This document shows positions 23,540 to 31,812 of a stretch of 57,822 bases of DNA, piece after piece. The stretch comes from DAOUAT01 sp964551735 (GTDB taxonomy: Bacteria; Chloroflexota; Anaerolineae; CG2-30-64-16): contig CAZKEF010000035.1 in the NCBI GenBank assembly GCA_964551735.1, positions 1-57,822 of the forward strand, read 5' to 3'. The translations under genes and the position numbers were made by a program. The number at the start of each line of letters is the position of its first letter. The stretch's first letter is position 1. Below the pieces are notes generated by a model. The model saw nothing but the letters and a program-made list of their open reading frames with translations. It searched no databases and was not told the DNA's origin.

Positions 23540-24178
23540 CTAGGCGCCGATCAGCGTCTTGGTCAGACGAACAGCCGAGCTGGCGTCCGGGGTGTAGCCG
23601 TCCGCGCCGATCTGCTTGGCGAAGCCGTCGGTGACGGGCGCGCCGCCGATGATCACCTTGACACTGCCGCGTAGCCCGGCCTCTTCAAGTGCGCTGATCG
23701 TGTTCCGCATGCTGGGCATGGTGGTGGTCAGCAGGGCCGACATGGCAACCACCTGCGGCTTGTGCTCGCTCACACTCCTGAGGAACTTGTCGGGCGCGAC
23801 ATCGGTGCCCAGGTCAACGATCTCGAATCCCGCGCCCTCCAGCATCATGGCGACCAGGTTCTTGCCGATGTCGTGCAGGTCACCCTTGACGGTGCCGATG
23901 ATGACCTTGCCGGCCGAGACGGCGCCGCCCGCCGCCAGATGCGGCTTCAAGAGCGCCAGGCCGCCCTGCATGGCTCGCGCGGCCACCAGCATCTCCGGCA
24001 CGAAGTATTCGTTTTCTTCGAACAGGCGGCCCACTTCGCCCATGGCCGCGATCAGGCCGTCCCTGAGGATCGTCTCCGGGTTGACTCCGGCCGCCAGCGC
24101 GGCGTTCACACCGGCCTTGGCGCCGGCCGCGTCCCCTTCCAGGACGGCATTGTAGATGGTCAGGGCGCTTTCATAGTG
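23540..24178 (-). pseudogene. Corrinoid (B12-binding) methyltransferase protein lacking its N-terminus
   Basis: From about YESALTIYN on, this is a normal cobalamin-binding protein of the methyltransferase type: a helical cap (ENEYFVPEMLVAARAM), then the B12 signature VKGDLHDIGKNLVAMMLEG with His-17 motif D-x-H-x-x-G, and IVDLGTDVAP, GGAPVT, GADGY. Upstream of 24178 the frame continues into transposase-antisense sequence, so the first ~40-60 residues and the start are lost. The insertion of the ISAs1 element is the likely cause, and the N-terminus is not on the other side of it, so a deletion accompanied it. A second corrinoid fragment lies at 43178-43378. Confidence 0.75.
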
Positions 24179-25331
24179 CGGGCACGCCAATGAGTTGCAG
24201 CACGCGTTGCGGATGGCTGGCATAGTTGCGGACAGCCGCGGCCATGTTGCTCCAGCCGTGGAAGCGCAACAAGGACAGGCCTGCATTGCGGATGGCGGCC
24301 AGTGCTTGGGGGCCGGCGCCGGTCCAGAGTTGGCAGCGGTCTTCGCCGAACGTTTCATCGCGGACATAGTGGACGCGATTCTCGATCGTCCAGTGGCTGC
24401 GCCAGAAGTGCTCTAGTTCAGCGGGGCCGGCCAATGCCCGCGGCAAGCTGGTCAGGCCATAGGTCACTTCGGTCTCCACGCAGCCGGTGCGTTGATTAAT
24501 GCGGCGACAGGTGCGGCGGAGCACCTGGGCGACGTTCGGCCAGCGCAGGTAATCATTGAGGGCGGTCGTGCTAGTGAGCCGCCGCGTTTCCAGACGGCCA
24601 TGTTGTTTGCCCTGCGTCTGGTTGGTCAAGCATTCGCCGGGCCGGACGGGCACTGGGGGTTCGCGGAACACCAATTCGGCGGCCCAGTACAGGGTCGGCT
24701 GATTCTTCTTGATCACCATCAGGTAGTGCCCATTTTGACGGCGGATCTGCTGCGCCAGGGTATATTGCGTCAGCAGGGCATCCATCGTCGTGACGGTGCC
24801 GGTCAGGTCGCGGCCGGCCAGCACGTGCGGCGCCACCGTGATCTCGTTGGTCTTGCGGTCGACCGCGGCTTGCTGCAGCACATAACCGCTCTCGTGGCGC
24901 ACCAGACTGACCAAAAACGTGTGCGTGCCGTGGGCGCTGGCGCCGCGCACGTCTTTACCATCAATCGCTTGCCCCCGCCAGGGCTGACCATCACGCAACG
25001 TCACCGCACCAGCCACGGCATCGGCTTGATCCAGGGTTTGGTTGTAGGCCGCCACTTGCTGTTCCAGGGCGGCCACATCGATATGGCTCAGCAACCGGCG
25101 CCAAGTGGCGGCACTCGGGATGCGCGGGCAGGCCGGCTGCAGGGTGCTGAACAGCTCAGCGGCATGCCCCTTGGCCCACTCGACCATCGCCAGGACATTG
25201 GTCTGGCCAGCAGCGACCGCCGCCGCGACCAGCGCCAGTAGGTACGACCAGGCAAAACGCTGCCCACGGGCACGCCGAAAGTCGGGAACTTGGCTGAGAT
25301 GAGCCAGCAGGGTAGACTGTAGTGGTTCCAT
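24171..25331 (-). CDS. ISAs1-family transposase
   Basis: A 386-residue DDE transposase of the ISAs1/H-repeat type: MEPLQSTLLAHLSQVPDFRR, then WAKGHAAELFSTL, AIDGKDVRGASAHG with the first catalytic Asp, the DRKTNEI region, and SHWTIENRVHYVRDETFGED with the catalytic Glu. Length is normal, so the enzyme may be active. The start is the ATG at 25331; an in-frame extension to 25544 contains no family sequence. Its end overlaps the truncated corrinoid frame, placing the element's left boundary near 24178. Confidence 0.9.
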   Translation of the reverse strand: MEPLQSTLLAHLSQVPDFRRARGQRFAWSYLLALVAAAVAAGQTNVLAMVEWAKGHAAELFSTLQPACPRIPSAATWRRLLSHIDVAALEQQVAAYNQTLDQADAVAGAVTLRDGQPWRGQAIDGKDVRGASAHGTHTFLVSLVRHESGYVLQQAAVDRKTNEITVAPHVLAGRDLTGTVTTMDALLTQYTLAQQIRRQNGHYLMVIKKNQPTLYWAAELVFREPPVPVRPGECLTNQTQGKQHGRLETRRLTSTTALNDYLRWPNVAQVLRRTCRRINQRTGCVETEVTYGLTSLPRALAGPAELEHFWRSHWTIENRVHYVRDETFGEDRCQLWTGAGPQALAAIRNAGLSLLRFHGWSNMAAAVRNYASHPQRVLQLIGVPAL

Positions 25332-25380
25332 CGAGGCGAATCTCCTGAACGGGAATGTTGGGTTCCCTGGAATTCTAACC
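24171..25380. mobile_element. ISAs1-like insertion sequence (boundaries approximate)
   Basis: The transposase occupies nearly all of it. The left end lies within a few bp of 24178, because corrinoid coding resumes there. I could not find convincing terminal inverted repeats or a target duplication, so the right limit is a guess. Confidence 0.5.
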
Positions 25381-25546
25381 GATGGAACGCTGTTTTCTAT
25401 GCTAACTCTAAGCAACGCCTGCAACATGACTTCGCCCTGTCGCCCAGTTGCGGCAAGTGGACAAGAACAGTGGAGTGCGTTATGCTTATTGTCTTTGCTC
25501 TCACAAGCGCGCTTTCCAGCGCATTTCACCCATTCCGGAGGCATTC

Positions 25547-28300
25547 ATGGTTTTTTACCCTGCGCGTCCTATCGCCGCGCTCCTGCTCTGCTGCGTCCTG
25601 TTCGGCACGCTTGCGTCCGCCGTCACGGCAGCTCCCGCTCTCCCGTCTGCGCCGCAGATTGACGGCAAGTGGGCGGACGGCTTCTTCCTGAACGGCACGA
25701 ACAGCTACGTGCAGGCCATCGCGGTCCGCGGCAGCCGGACCTACGCCGGTGGCCGCTTCGACATAGCTGGCGACACCCCGGCAGCGCAGGTCGCGGCTTG
25801 GGACGGCACTGAGTGGGCACCGTTGGGGTCAGGCATGACAAATGCCGCCGGCTCATATACTGATATCGGCGTCTATGCCCTAGCGACCGACAGTACAGGC
25901 AACCTGTACGCGGGCGGCACCTTCGCCAAGGCGGGCAGCGTGATCGCGCGGCGGGTGGCGAAATGGGATGGCAGCGCCTGGTCGCCCCTGGGCGAGGGGC
26001 TAGGCAGCGACAATCAGTATTATGATGGCGCGGTCGTCTATGCGCTTGCGTTCGATGAGGCCGGCAGCCTTTATGCCGGGGGCAAGTTCACGATCGGCGG
26101 CCAGAACCTGGCCCGCTGGGATGGCAGCAACTGGTCCAGTATCGGCGCGGCGAACGGTGCGGTGCGCGCGCTGGTAGCCGATGGCAGCACCCTCTACGCC
26201 GCGGGCGAGTTCACGACGATCGGCGGCGTCAGCGCGAACCGGGTGGCGCGTTGGGATGGATCGACGTGGTCCCCGCTGGCGGCCGGCTTCCAGTACACCG
26301 TTTACGGGTTGACCCAGGCCAACGGCTCGCTCTATGCCGTCGGGGGCAGCGGCACGGTGGCGCGGTGGGACGGCGCGGCCTGGGCCACGGTGGGCGGGGC
26401 GCTGGCAAAGCCCGACGGCGCCGTGAAGGCGATCCGGTGGCACGGCGACAAGCTCTACATCGGCGGCGCGTTCAACTCTGTCGGCGGCGTGACCTCGCGC
26501 GGGATCGCGGCGTGGAACGGGACCGCCTGGGAGAGTCTCGAGGCCGGGGTCAAGATCGGGACGAACAAGGAGGTCTTCGCCCTGGGCAGCAGCCCGGCCG
26601 GCGAGCTGCTTGCCGGCGGCGATTTCACGCAGATCGGCTCGGCCCGCGCCAACTACATCGCCGGCTGGACGGGAACGGCCTGGCGCAAGCTGGGCGCGGA
26701 CACTACGGTGAACGGCCCGGTGAAGGCAATCGCCCTGGATGGGACCAATGTGTATGTCGGCGGCGACTTCACGGAGGCGGGCGGCCAGCCCGCAGCGCAG
26801 GTGGCGATGTGGGACGGCGCCGCCTGGCATCCGCTCGGCGCGGGCCTGCCCGGCCGGACATCCGGCTCTTCCCCCAACGAGGGAGTTAAGGCGCTGGCGT
26901 TCTTCCAGAGCCAGCTTTACGCTGGCGGCGACTTCCAGACAGCGAACGGTGCGCCGAGCAGTTTCATCGCGCGTTGGGACGGCGCCGCGTGGCAGGCGGT
27001 GACGTCGCCGATCGACGGGGCCGTGTATGCCCTGGCGGCCGATGATCAATCCCTCTACGCCGGCGGCCGTTTCGACACCCCGATCGGTCTCAACAATCGC
27101 CAGTATGTCGCGCGCTGGGATGACCTGCAGTGGACGAAGCTGGTGGGCCAGGAAGGGCTGCGCGGCACCATCTATGACCTGACGTTGGCGAACGGCGTCC
27201 TCTATGCCGGAGGTGCCTTCACAGACCCGGATGTCGTTGCCCGCTGGGACGGCGCGAACTGGCAGCAAGTCGGCAGTTGGGGCCCGAGCGCCGTTTTTGC
27301 CCTCACGTCCGACAGGCTGGGCAACGTGTATGCCAGTAACAATGCCACGATTGGGCGGTGGGATGGAACGAGCTGGCAGGCCCTGCCTGGGGGTGGCGGC
27401 ACGGAGCTGTACTATTCATTCGTTGACGACCATCTTTACATGAGCAGCGGGGTCGCCTACTGGACCGGCACAGTGTGGGAGCCGGCCGGTCCGCAGCCGC
27501 CATCATCCGTCTATGCACTGGCGATGGACGCCGCGGGCCGGCTGTGGGCCGGCGGTGGCTTCAGCATGGCCGGCGGCCATGTGTCCCGCTACTTCGGACG
27601 CTGGAGCATCAACCACGCGCCGGTCACGTCGTCGTTCGCGGTCGATGGCGCGGAGGACGCGCCGCTGGCGCTGAGCCGGGCCGGGTTCGCCGCGCATTTC
27701 GCCGACATTGACGGGGACGCGCTGGCCGCGGTCAGGATCGTGAGTTTGCCGACGACGGGAACCCTGCGGCTGGCCGGTGCAGCAGTGACAGCCGGCCAGG
27801 AGATTCCGGCGGGCCAGCTCGACGCGCTCGCCTTCACCCCTCTCGCCAACTGGAGCGGGGACGCGACCTTCCGCTGGCAGGGCTCCGACGGGAGCCTGTA
27901 CTCCGGGGAGGCGACAGTCACACTTTCCATCGCGGCGGTCAACGACGCGCCCGTGGTGACGAACTTCACCCGGGCGGCTCAGGCCGGACAGCCTGTTCAT
28001 TTTATGCAAGGGGACTTTGGCGCCCACTTCTCGGACGTGGACGGCGATGCCCTGGCTGCGGTCCGCATCGAGACGCTGCCCGGGGAGGGCAGCCTGGCCG
28101 TGGGGGGCGCGCCGGTCGCCGCGGGCGACGTGTTGAGCCTTGCCCGGCTTGATGATCTGGTCTATCTGCCGCCCACGGGCTGGAGCGGGGCGGCTGGTTT
28201 CCGGTGGAACGGTTCGGACGGCGCCGCGTACGCGGCGCAGACCGCGGTAGTGACGCTGGCCGGGATTCAGAAGGTGTATCTGCCGATGGTGAGGCGCTAG
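25547..28300 (+). CDS. Secreted repeat protein (propeller-like repeats plus cadherin-like tandem domains)
   Basis: A 917-residue protein with a signal peptide (MVFYPARPIAALLLCCVLFG). Residues ~35-690 are repeats of about 50 residues of the kind LYAGGKFTIGG, VARWDGSTWSPL, probably a beta-propeller-like fold. Two tandem domains of about 95 residues follow (ADIDGDALAAVRIVSLP ... WSGDATFRWQGSDG), similar to the cadherin-like repeats of adhesins. It ends QKVYLPMVRR, which resembles the tail of the LRR protein (RVFLPVIQR). ATG 25547 follows CCGGAGG by 7 bp. It is probably a surface or extracellular protein; its target is unknown. It has 23-bp hairpin sequence just after the stop. Confidence 0.85.
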   Translation: MVFYPARPIAALLLCCVLFGTLASAVTAAPALPSAPQIDGKWADGFFLNGTNSYVQAIAVRGSRTYAGGRFDIAGDTPAAQVAAWDGTEWAPLGSGMTNAAGSYTDIGVYALATDSTGNLYAGGTFAKAGSVIARRVAKWDGSAWSPLGEGLGSDNQYYDGAVVYALAFDEAGSLYAGGKFTIGGQNLARWDGSNWSSIGAANGAVRALVADGSTLYAAGEFTTIGGVSANRVARWDGSTWSPLAAGFQYTVYGLTQANGSLYAVGGSGTVARWDGAAWATVGGALAKPDGAVKAIRWHGDKLYIGGAFNSVGGVTSRGIAAWNGTAWESLEAGVKIGTNKEVFALGSSPAGELLAGGDFTQIGSARANYIAGWTGTAWRKLGADTTVNGPVKAIALDGTNVYVGGDFTEAGGQPAAQVAMWDGAAWHPLGAGLPGRTSGSSPNEGVKALAFFQSQLYAGGDFQTANGAPSSFIARWDGAAWQAVTSPIDGAVYALAADDQSLYAGGRFDTPIGLNNRQYVARWDDLQWTKLVGQEGLRGTIYDLTLANGVLYAGGAFTDPDVVARWDGANWQQVGSWGPSAVFALTSDRLGNVYASNNATIGRWDGTSWQALPGGGGTELYYSFVDDHLYMSSGVAYWTGTVWEPAGPQPPSSVYALAMDAAGRLWAGGGFSMAGGHVSRYFGRWSINHAPVTSSFAVDGAEDAPLALSRAGFAAHFADIDGDALAAVRIVSLPTTGTLRLAGAAVTAGQEIPAGQLDALAFTPLANWSGDATFRWQGSDGSLYSGEATVTLSIAAVNDAPVVTNFTRAAQAGQPVHFMQGDFGAHFSDVDGDALAAVRIETLPGEGSLAVGGAPVAAGDVLSLARLDDLVYLPPTGWSGAAGFRWNGSDGAAYAAQTAVVTLAGIQKVYLPMVRR

Positions 28301-28306
28301 CTTCGC

Positions 28307-28355
28307 ATCCCCTCCCCCTTTTCCACGGCAGAGCCGTGGAAAAGGGGGAGGGGAT
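28307..28355. repeat. Perfect 23-bp hairpin after the secreted repeat protein
   Basis: Arms of 23 nt (28307-28329 and 28333-28355) pair perfectly around AGA; the centre reads CCACGGC-AGA-GCCGTGG. It starts 6 bp after the stop at 28300. There is no U-tract, so it may be a dispersed palindrome, a 3' RNA-stabilising element, or a terminator. Confidence 0.75.
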
Positions 28356-28530
28356 AAGCTTTCAGACGGATTATCCCAGTGGGTGGCGACGGTGTCAACC
28401 CGACTATGCCATTTGAGTATCTGATAATCGAACTGCCCGGTGCGAACGCCAGACTGCTCCGGCGCCGTCCCAGTGGCGTATGCCCTGCCACAGACGGCAG
28501 AGAAAAGCAACGAGCCGTGGCAAGTGCCTC

Positions 28531-28559
28531 TGGCTTCCCCGGGGCAACCGTGCTATACT
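28531..28559 (+). promoter_or_regulatory. Promoter-like module (TGGCTTC ... CAACCGTGCTATACT)
   Basis: TGGCTTCCCC at 28531 and the extended -10 TGCTATACT at 28551-28559 are also found, in the same spacing, at 43847-43875 and near 57703-57731. It would transcribe toward the gene at 28766, although 207 bp lie between. Confidence 0.5.
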
Positions 28560-28765
28560 GCTCTCGCGCCGACGAGCCCCGGCAGCCATGTGGCTCTGCT
28601 GGAAGTTGGTCTTCTGCGCCCACAATTCGCGCTACACCTGGGGTGCCCTTGGTCGGACGGCGACGATATTGCGCTGCGGAGCGGCAGCCCGATTTTCCTC
28701 GTCAACTCCCGTATCATGTGCTTTGGTGTTGCCTGCCGTGATCGTTGATCGTGCGGAGATTGAAT

Positions 28766-29128
28766 ATGGGCAACCTGCTGGAAGAGATCAAGCTGGATGT
28801 GAATTTCGTCAGGTCACACACTTTGCAGCCGAAGTGGTATAAGGCGCTGAAGGTCGTACTCCTGGTGGGCTTCGTGGTCGGCTACGGCCATTGGTTTGGC
28901 TTCGCCAGAACGGCGGTCTTCTTAGCCAGCTTCCTCTTGCTGAGCCTGGCCGTGCATCTGACCTATCGCGCCAAGACGCAGCGGTTCCGGCGCAGTTGGC
29001 TGGATTTCGTAGTCGCCGAGGAGGACGGTAAGCCGGTGGCGCGGAGCATCGGCAAGTGTTACTATGCGGCGGTCGTGTTGAATGCCATCGTCTCGGTGGT
29101 CATCAGCCAGGTGCTGCCATTGACATGA
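28766..29128 (+). CDS. Small membrane protein of unknown family
   Basis: A 120-residue protein from ATG 28766 (MGNLLEEIKLDVNFVRSHT). It has three likely membrane segments: about 30-48 (ALKVVLLVGFVVGYG), 50-70 (AVFLASFLLLSLAV) and 100-118 (YYAAVVLNAIVSVVI), with a soluble loop between the second and third. The family is unrecognised. It is followed 14 bp later by the methyltransferase pseudogene and may be in the same transcript. Confidence 0.5.
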   Translation: MGNLLEEIKLDVNFVRSHTLQPKWYKALKVVLLVGFVVGYGHWFGFARTAVFLASFLLLSLAVHLTYRAKTQRFRRSWLDFVVAEEDGKPVARSIGKCYYAAVVLNAIVSVVISQVLPLT

Positions 29129-29141
29129 CAGGAGGCGCCCC

Positions 29142-29665
29142 ATGCGCTATCGGCTCCTCAAACAAGCAAACCGAGCCTACGGCCCCAGGCCGCGGCTGGC
29201 TCTGCTGGTGGTAGCGGGCGTGATCTTCGTCATCATCCTGCCGCTGGCACTCCTGCTCTTGGGCGGCCGGCTGGAGCACTGGCTGGACTGGACCGAGTGC
29301 TGGATTGGCCGGCGCTGCTCCACCCACCGGCCAATGCGATCCTCGGCGGGCTCATGACACTTGCACCGGCGCCGCGCTTCGGCGCAAGTGCAGGTGTCCC
29401 GGCCGGCTGGCCGTTGGCCCTGTGGTCAATCTATGTCCAGTTTACCCTGGGCCAGGGGCACGCCGGTGCCCGCAATGGCGACCCAAAAGCTGTTCATCTG
29501 TCCCCCTTACTCGCACTGCCGTAACCCGATGGCCCTGGGCGCGATCGTGATGCACCTGGGCGTTTGCGTGGTCGCCGGGTCGCCAGGCGCGTGGCTGCTC
29601 TGGCTCCTGGCGCGGTCGCGCTATTGACCTGCATCCGGCTGATCGAAGAAAGGGACATGGTCGCG
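29142..29665 (+). pseudogene. Isoprenylcysteine-methyltransferase-like protein, frameshifted copy
   Basis: Aligned with the intact paralogue at 43958-44491, this copy has the same N-terminus (MRYRLLKQANRAYGPR), the WPALLHPPANAILGGLM segment, YVQFTLG, and the CRNPMALG motif. It carries at least three frame changes: a duplication near 29285, an inserted base near 29454, and another near 29620. It also has a 39-bp palindromic insertion at 29356-29398 that is in frame. The C-terminus runs into the oppositely oriented gene ending at 29442. Confidence 0.85.
29356..29398. repeat. Palindromic repeat inserted in the methyltransferase pseudogene
   Basis: It reads GACACTTGCACC ... CGCAAGTGCAGGTGTC, nearly palindromic. 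The paralogue at 44152 lacks it, so it is a net insertion of 39 bp. An inverted relative lies at 41401-41445. Confidence 0.8.
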
Positions 29666-30131
29666 CTTGAGACCCCGGCACTCTTTCCATGTAGCGCCTG
29701 TATGATGCGCCGAACTTCTCGATCAGGAGCTTCTCTTCCTGCCGCGTGAACCGATAGACACAGGCTGCGCCCAGGATGCCTAGCCCTCCAAGAATCCAAT
29801 GCGGATTGAACAGCCAGACCACCAGGTGCATCAGCAGCCAGCCCAGGTATAGGGGATGGCGGACGAGGGCATAAATGCCAGTGTCCACCAGCACTTGGGT
29901 GCTGACGAAGCTTGCTCCGCGCGGGGCCTGGCCCTGTCTGCGTGATTTGGGGATAGGCAGGGCAATCAGGACGATGCCAACGAGCCATGTTGCCACGGCA
30001 ACATAGTCGAGGGCTCTTGGGGCAGCAGGTCTATCCAGAATCCACATCAGTATAAATTGGGCAAGGAGCAGTGTTCCGGCAACATAGTGCATTTGATTCC
30101 CGAAGAAGATAGCGATCCCGAGAGCAGGCAA
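29442..30131 (-). CDS. Methyltransferase-family membrane protein (ICMT-like), C-terminus disrupted
   Basis: Residues ~1-155 match the isoprenylcysteine/phospholipid methyltransferase fold: hydrophobic segments AGTLLLAQFILMWIL and VAVATWLVGIVLIALP, then YALVRHPLYLGWLLMHL (RHPxYxG motif) and EEKLLIEKFGASYRRYMERVP. After residue ~157 the frame runs antisense to the pseudogene and the normal tail is replaced by 70 unrelated residues, so the gene is probably broken at about 29665. The start is a TTG at 30131 with AGGAG 8 bp upstream. SAM-dependent methylation of a lipid or prenyl substrate is possible, but the natural substrate is unknown. Confidence 0.65.
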   Translation of the reverse strand: MPALGIAIFFGNQMHYVAGTLLLAQFILMWILDRPAAPRALDYVAVATWLVGIVLIALPIPKSRRQGQAPRGASFVSTQVLVDTGIYALVRHPLYLGWLLMHLVVWLFNPHWILGGLGILGAACVYRFTRQEEKLLIEKFGASYRRYMERVPGSQARPCPFLRSAGCRSIARPRQEPEQPRAWRPGDHANAQVHHDRAQGHRVTAVRVRGTDEQLLGRHCGHRRAPGPG

Positions 30132-30294
30132 CCCACCTGCTCCTTTTGCGTATAGGTATATGCGGAAGCAAGAAGGCCATTGCTATGCCCCAATTGGCAA
30201 AAGGCAGTTTGCCGACCACATACGGTGTGTCAGGCGCTGGCTCTGAGGTTATTTACGCAGGGAAGGTGCTGCCGGTGCGCGGCAGGAGGTAACC

Positions 30295-30444
30295 ATGACG
30301 CTTCTCCCAATCAGCCTGGCCGGCCTCGTGATGGCGATGTTGAACTTCAAAATCCTGGCCGAGGAAGAGGTGTGTCTGAAGCGGTATGGCGAGTCCTATC
30401 GGGCCTTCATGGCGCGGACGCCGCGCTATTTGCTGTTCTTCTGA
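30295..30444 (+). pseudogene. C-terminal fragment of an ICMT-like methyltransferase
   Basis: A 49-residue frame, MTLLPISLAGLVMAMLNFK and EEEVCLKRYGESYRAFMART, matching the end of this family (compare KIAEEREMVARFGESYLAY at 44407). It has a strong ribosome-binding site (AGGAGGT) 5 bp before the ATG, so it may be translated, but the SAM-binding part is gone. Confidence 0.65.
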
Positions 30445-30478
30445 GCGTGACTTCGCCTTAGGTCACTGGGAGGTCCAG

Positions 30479-31183
30479 GTGAAAGCGAACAACCGTCAGA
30501 GAATCATCTCGCCGCGCATCCTGATCCAGCTCCTGATCATCATCGTGGCCGTCCCCTTCCTGCCGCTCCTGATCGCCGGGCGCTGGGGCTGGTGGGAGGC
30601 CTGGGCTTACGCCATCATCAGCATTGCCGGGTTCATCATCAGCCGGGCGCTGGCCGCGCGGCGGCATCCCGACCTGATCGCCGAGCGCGCACGGCACATG
30701 CAGCAGGAGAACATCAAGCCGTGGGACAAGCGCCTGGCCGCGTGGCTCATGCTCGGTGGCGTTGCGGTCCCGCTGGCCGCCGGCCTGGACGAGCGGTTCG
30801 GCTGGTCGCCCGCCTTCGGCCCGCCGGTGAAGCTCCTGGCGCTGGTTATGTTCCTGGCCGGCTATGCCTTGAGCTCCTATGCCCTGATCGAGAACCGCTT
30901 CTTCGCCAGCACGGTGCGCATCCAGACGGAACGCGGCCAGCACGTGATATCGAGTGGCCCCTACCGCTGGATGCGGCATCCCGGCTACGCCGGTGGGCTG
31001 CTGACCTACCTGGCCGTACCGCTCCTGCTGGATGCACCGTGGGTTTTCGTGCCGACGACATTCGTCCTGGTTCTCACGATCGTCCGCACCGCTATGGAAG
31101 ACAGAACCTTGCAGGAGGAGCTGGATGGCTATCGCACTTATGCCGGCCGCGTGCGTTATCGCTTGCTGCCCGGAGTCTGGTGA
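30479..31183 (+). CDS. Isoprenylcysteine carboxyl methyltransferase-like protein
   Basis: A 234-residue protein with five or so hydrophobic segments (RILIQLLIIIVAVPFLPLL, LLALVMFLAGYALSSYALI, TYLAVPLLLDAPWVF). The signature region reads HVISSGPYRWMRHPGYAGG and is followed by RTAMEDRTLQEELDGYRTYA near the C-terminus. Start GTG 30479 follows GGGAGGT by 5 bp. The next gene of the same family starts immediately after its stop. The family methylates prenylated or lipid substrates in eukaryotes; bacterial substrates are mostly unknown. Confidence 0.82.
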   Translation: MKANNRQRIISPRILIQLLIIIVAVPFLPLLIAGRWGWWEAWAYAIISIAGFIISRALAARRHPDLIAERARHMQQENIKPWDKRLAAWLMLGGVAVPLAAGLDERFGWSPAFGPPVKLLALVMFLAGYALSSYALIENRFFASTVRIQTERGQHVISSGPYRWMRHPGYAGGLLTYLAVPLLLDAPWVFVPTTFVLVLTIVRTAMEDRTLQEELDGYRTYAGRVRYRLLPGVW

Positions 31184-31801
31184 ATGCCACGCGTCGGTGA
31201 CCTGACCACCCCGCCCCTCATGAGCTCAAGGCAGGCGCTTTACCTGGCTGCCGGAGTCCTCTTGCTCAGCACCGCCTGGCTCATTTTTGGCGTTCTGGCC
31301 CCGCAGGATTACCGCCTGCGGGGCCGCTTGGCGCCGCGCACCGGCCTGCTGGAGCTGATCGCCTGGCTGCTGTTCGTCGCGTTCCCGTTCATCTACAACC
31401 CGCGCGATTGGTGGCTGGCCTGCTTTGCGTCCACGCCGAGCGCTCTCTGGCAGAAGAGCGCCGGTTCAGCGTTGGTCATCGGCGGCATGGGGCTGGCGGT
31501 CGTCGCCATGGCCGGCCTCGGCGCCGCCACAAGCTTCGGACAACGCGCGGCGGGACTGCATGAGCGAGGACTGTATCGCTGGAGCCGCAATCCGCAACTG
31601 CTGGGCGGCTTCCTGGCGGTGATCGGCGTGGTGGTGCTCTGGCCATCCCTGTATGCGATGGGCTGGGCGGCTGTGTATGGTATCATGGGACATTGGATGG
31701 TGTTGGCCGAAGAAGAACACCTGCGCCAGCACGACGCGGGCTACGAACGTTATTGTCGCCGCATCCCGCGTTATTTCGGCTTCCCGCGGCGAGATACTTG
31801 A
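31184..31801 (+). CDS. ICMT-like methyltransferase (second tandem paralogue)
   Basis: A 205-residue membrane protein: segments ALYLAAGVLLLSTAWLIFG, LELIAWLLFVAFPFIYN and LGGFLAVIGVVVLWPSLY. The motif LHERGLYRWSRNPQLLGGF and the tail EEEHLRQHDAGYERYCRRIPRYF fit this methyltransferase fold. It starts at ATG 31184 directly after the TGA of the upstream gene; ATG 31220 is an alternative. It is co-directional with the preceding member and probably cotranscribed. It is more divergent from the other paralogues than they are from each other. Confidence 0.8.
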   Translation: MPRVGDLTTPPLMSSRQALYLAAGVLLLSTAWLIFGVLAPQDYRLRGRLAPRTGLLELIAWLLFVAFPFIYNPRDWWLACFASTPSALWQKSAGSALVIGGMGLAVVAMAGLGAATSFGQRAAGLHERGLYRWSRNPQLLGGFLAVIGVVVLWPSLYAMGWAAVYGIMGHWMVLAEEEHLRQHDAGYERYCRRIPRYFGFPRRDT

Positions 31802-31812
31802 AAGGATCATTC

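Larger units (their letters stand above)
28301..28765. other. Intergenic region with hairpin and promoter
   Basis: It contains the 23-bp hairpin at 28307-28355 and the promoter-like module at 28531-28559. Open frames here are short and not convincing. Confidence 0.5.

Noticed and set aside
24150..25450. Terminal inverted repeats and target duplication of the ISAs1-like element
   Set aside because: Candidate ends share only short matches such as CATA-N2-GC, so I do not claim exact boundaries.
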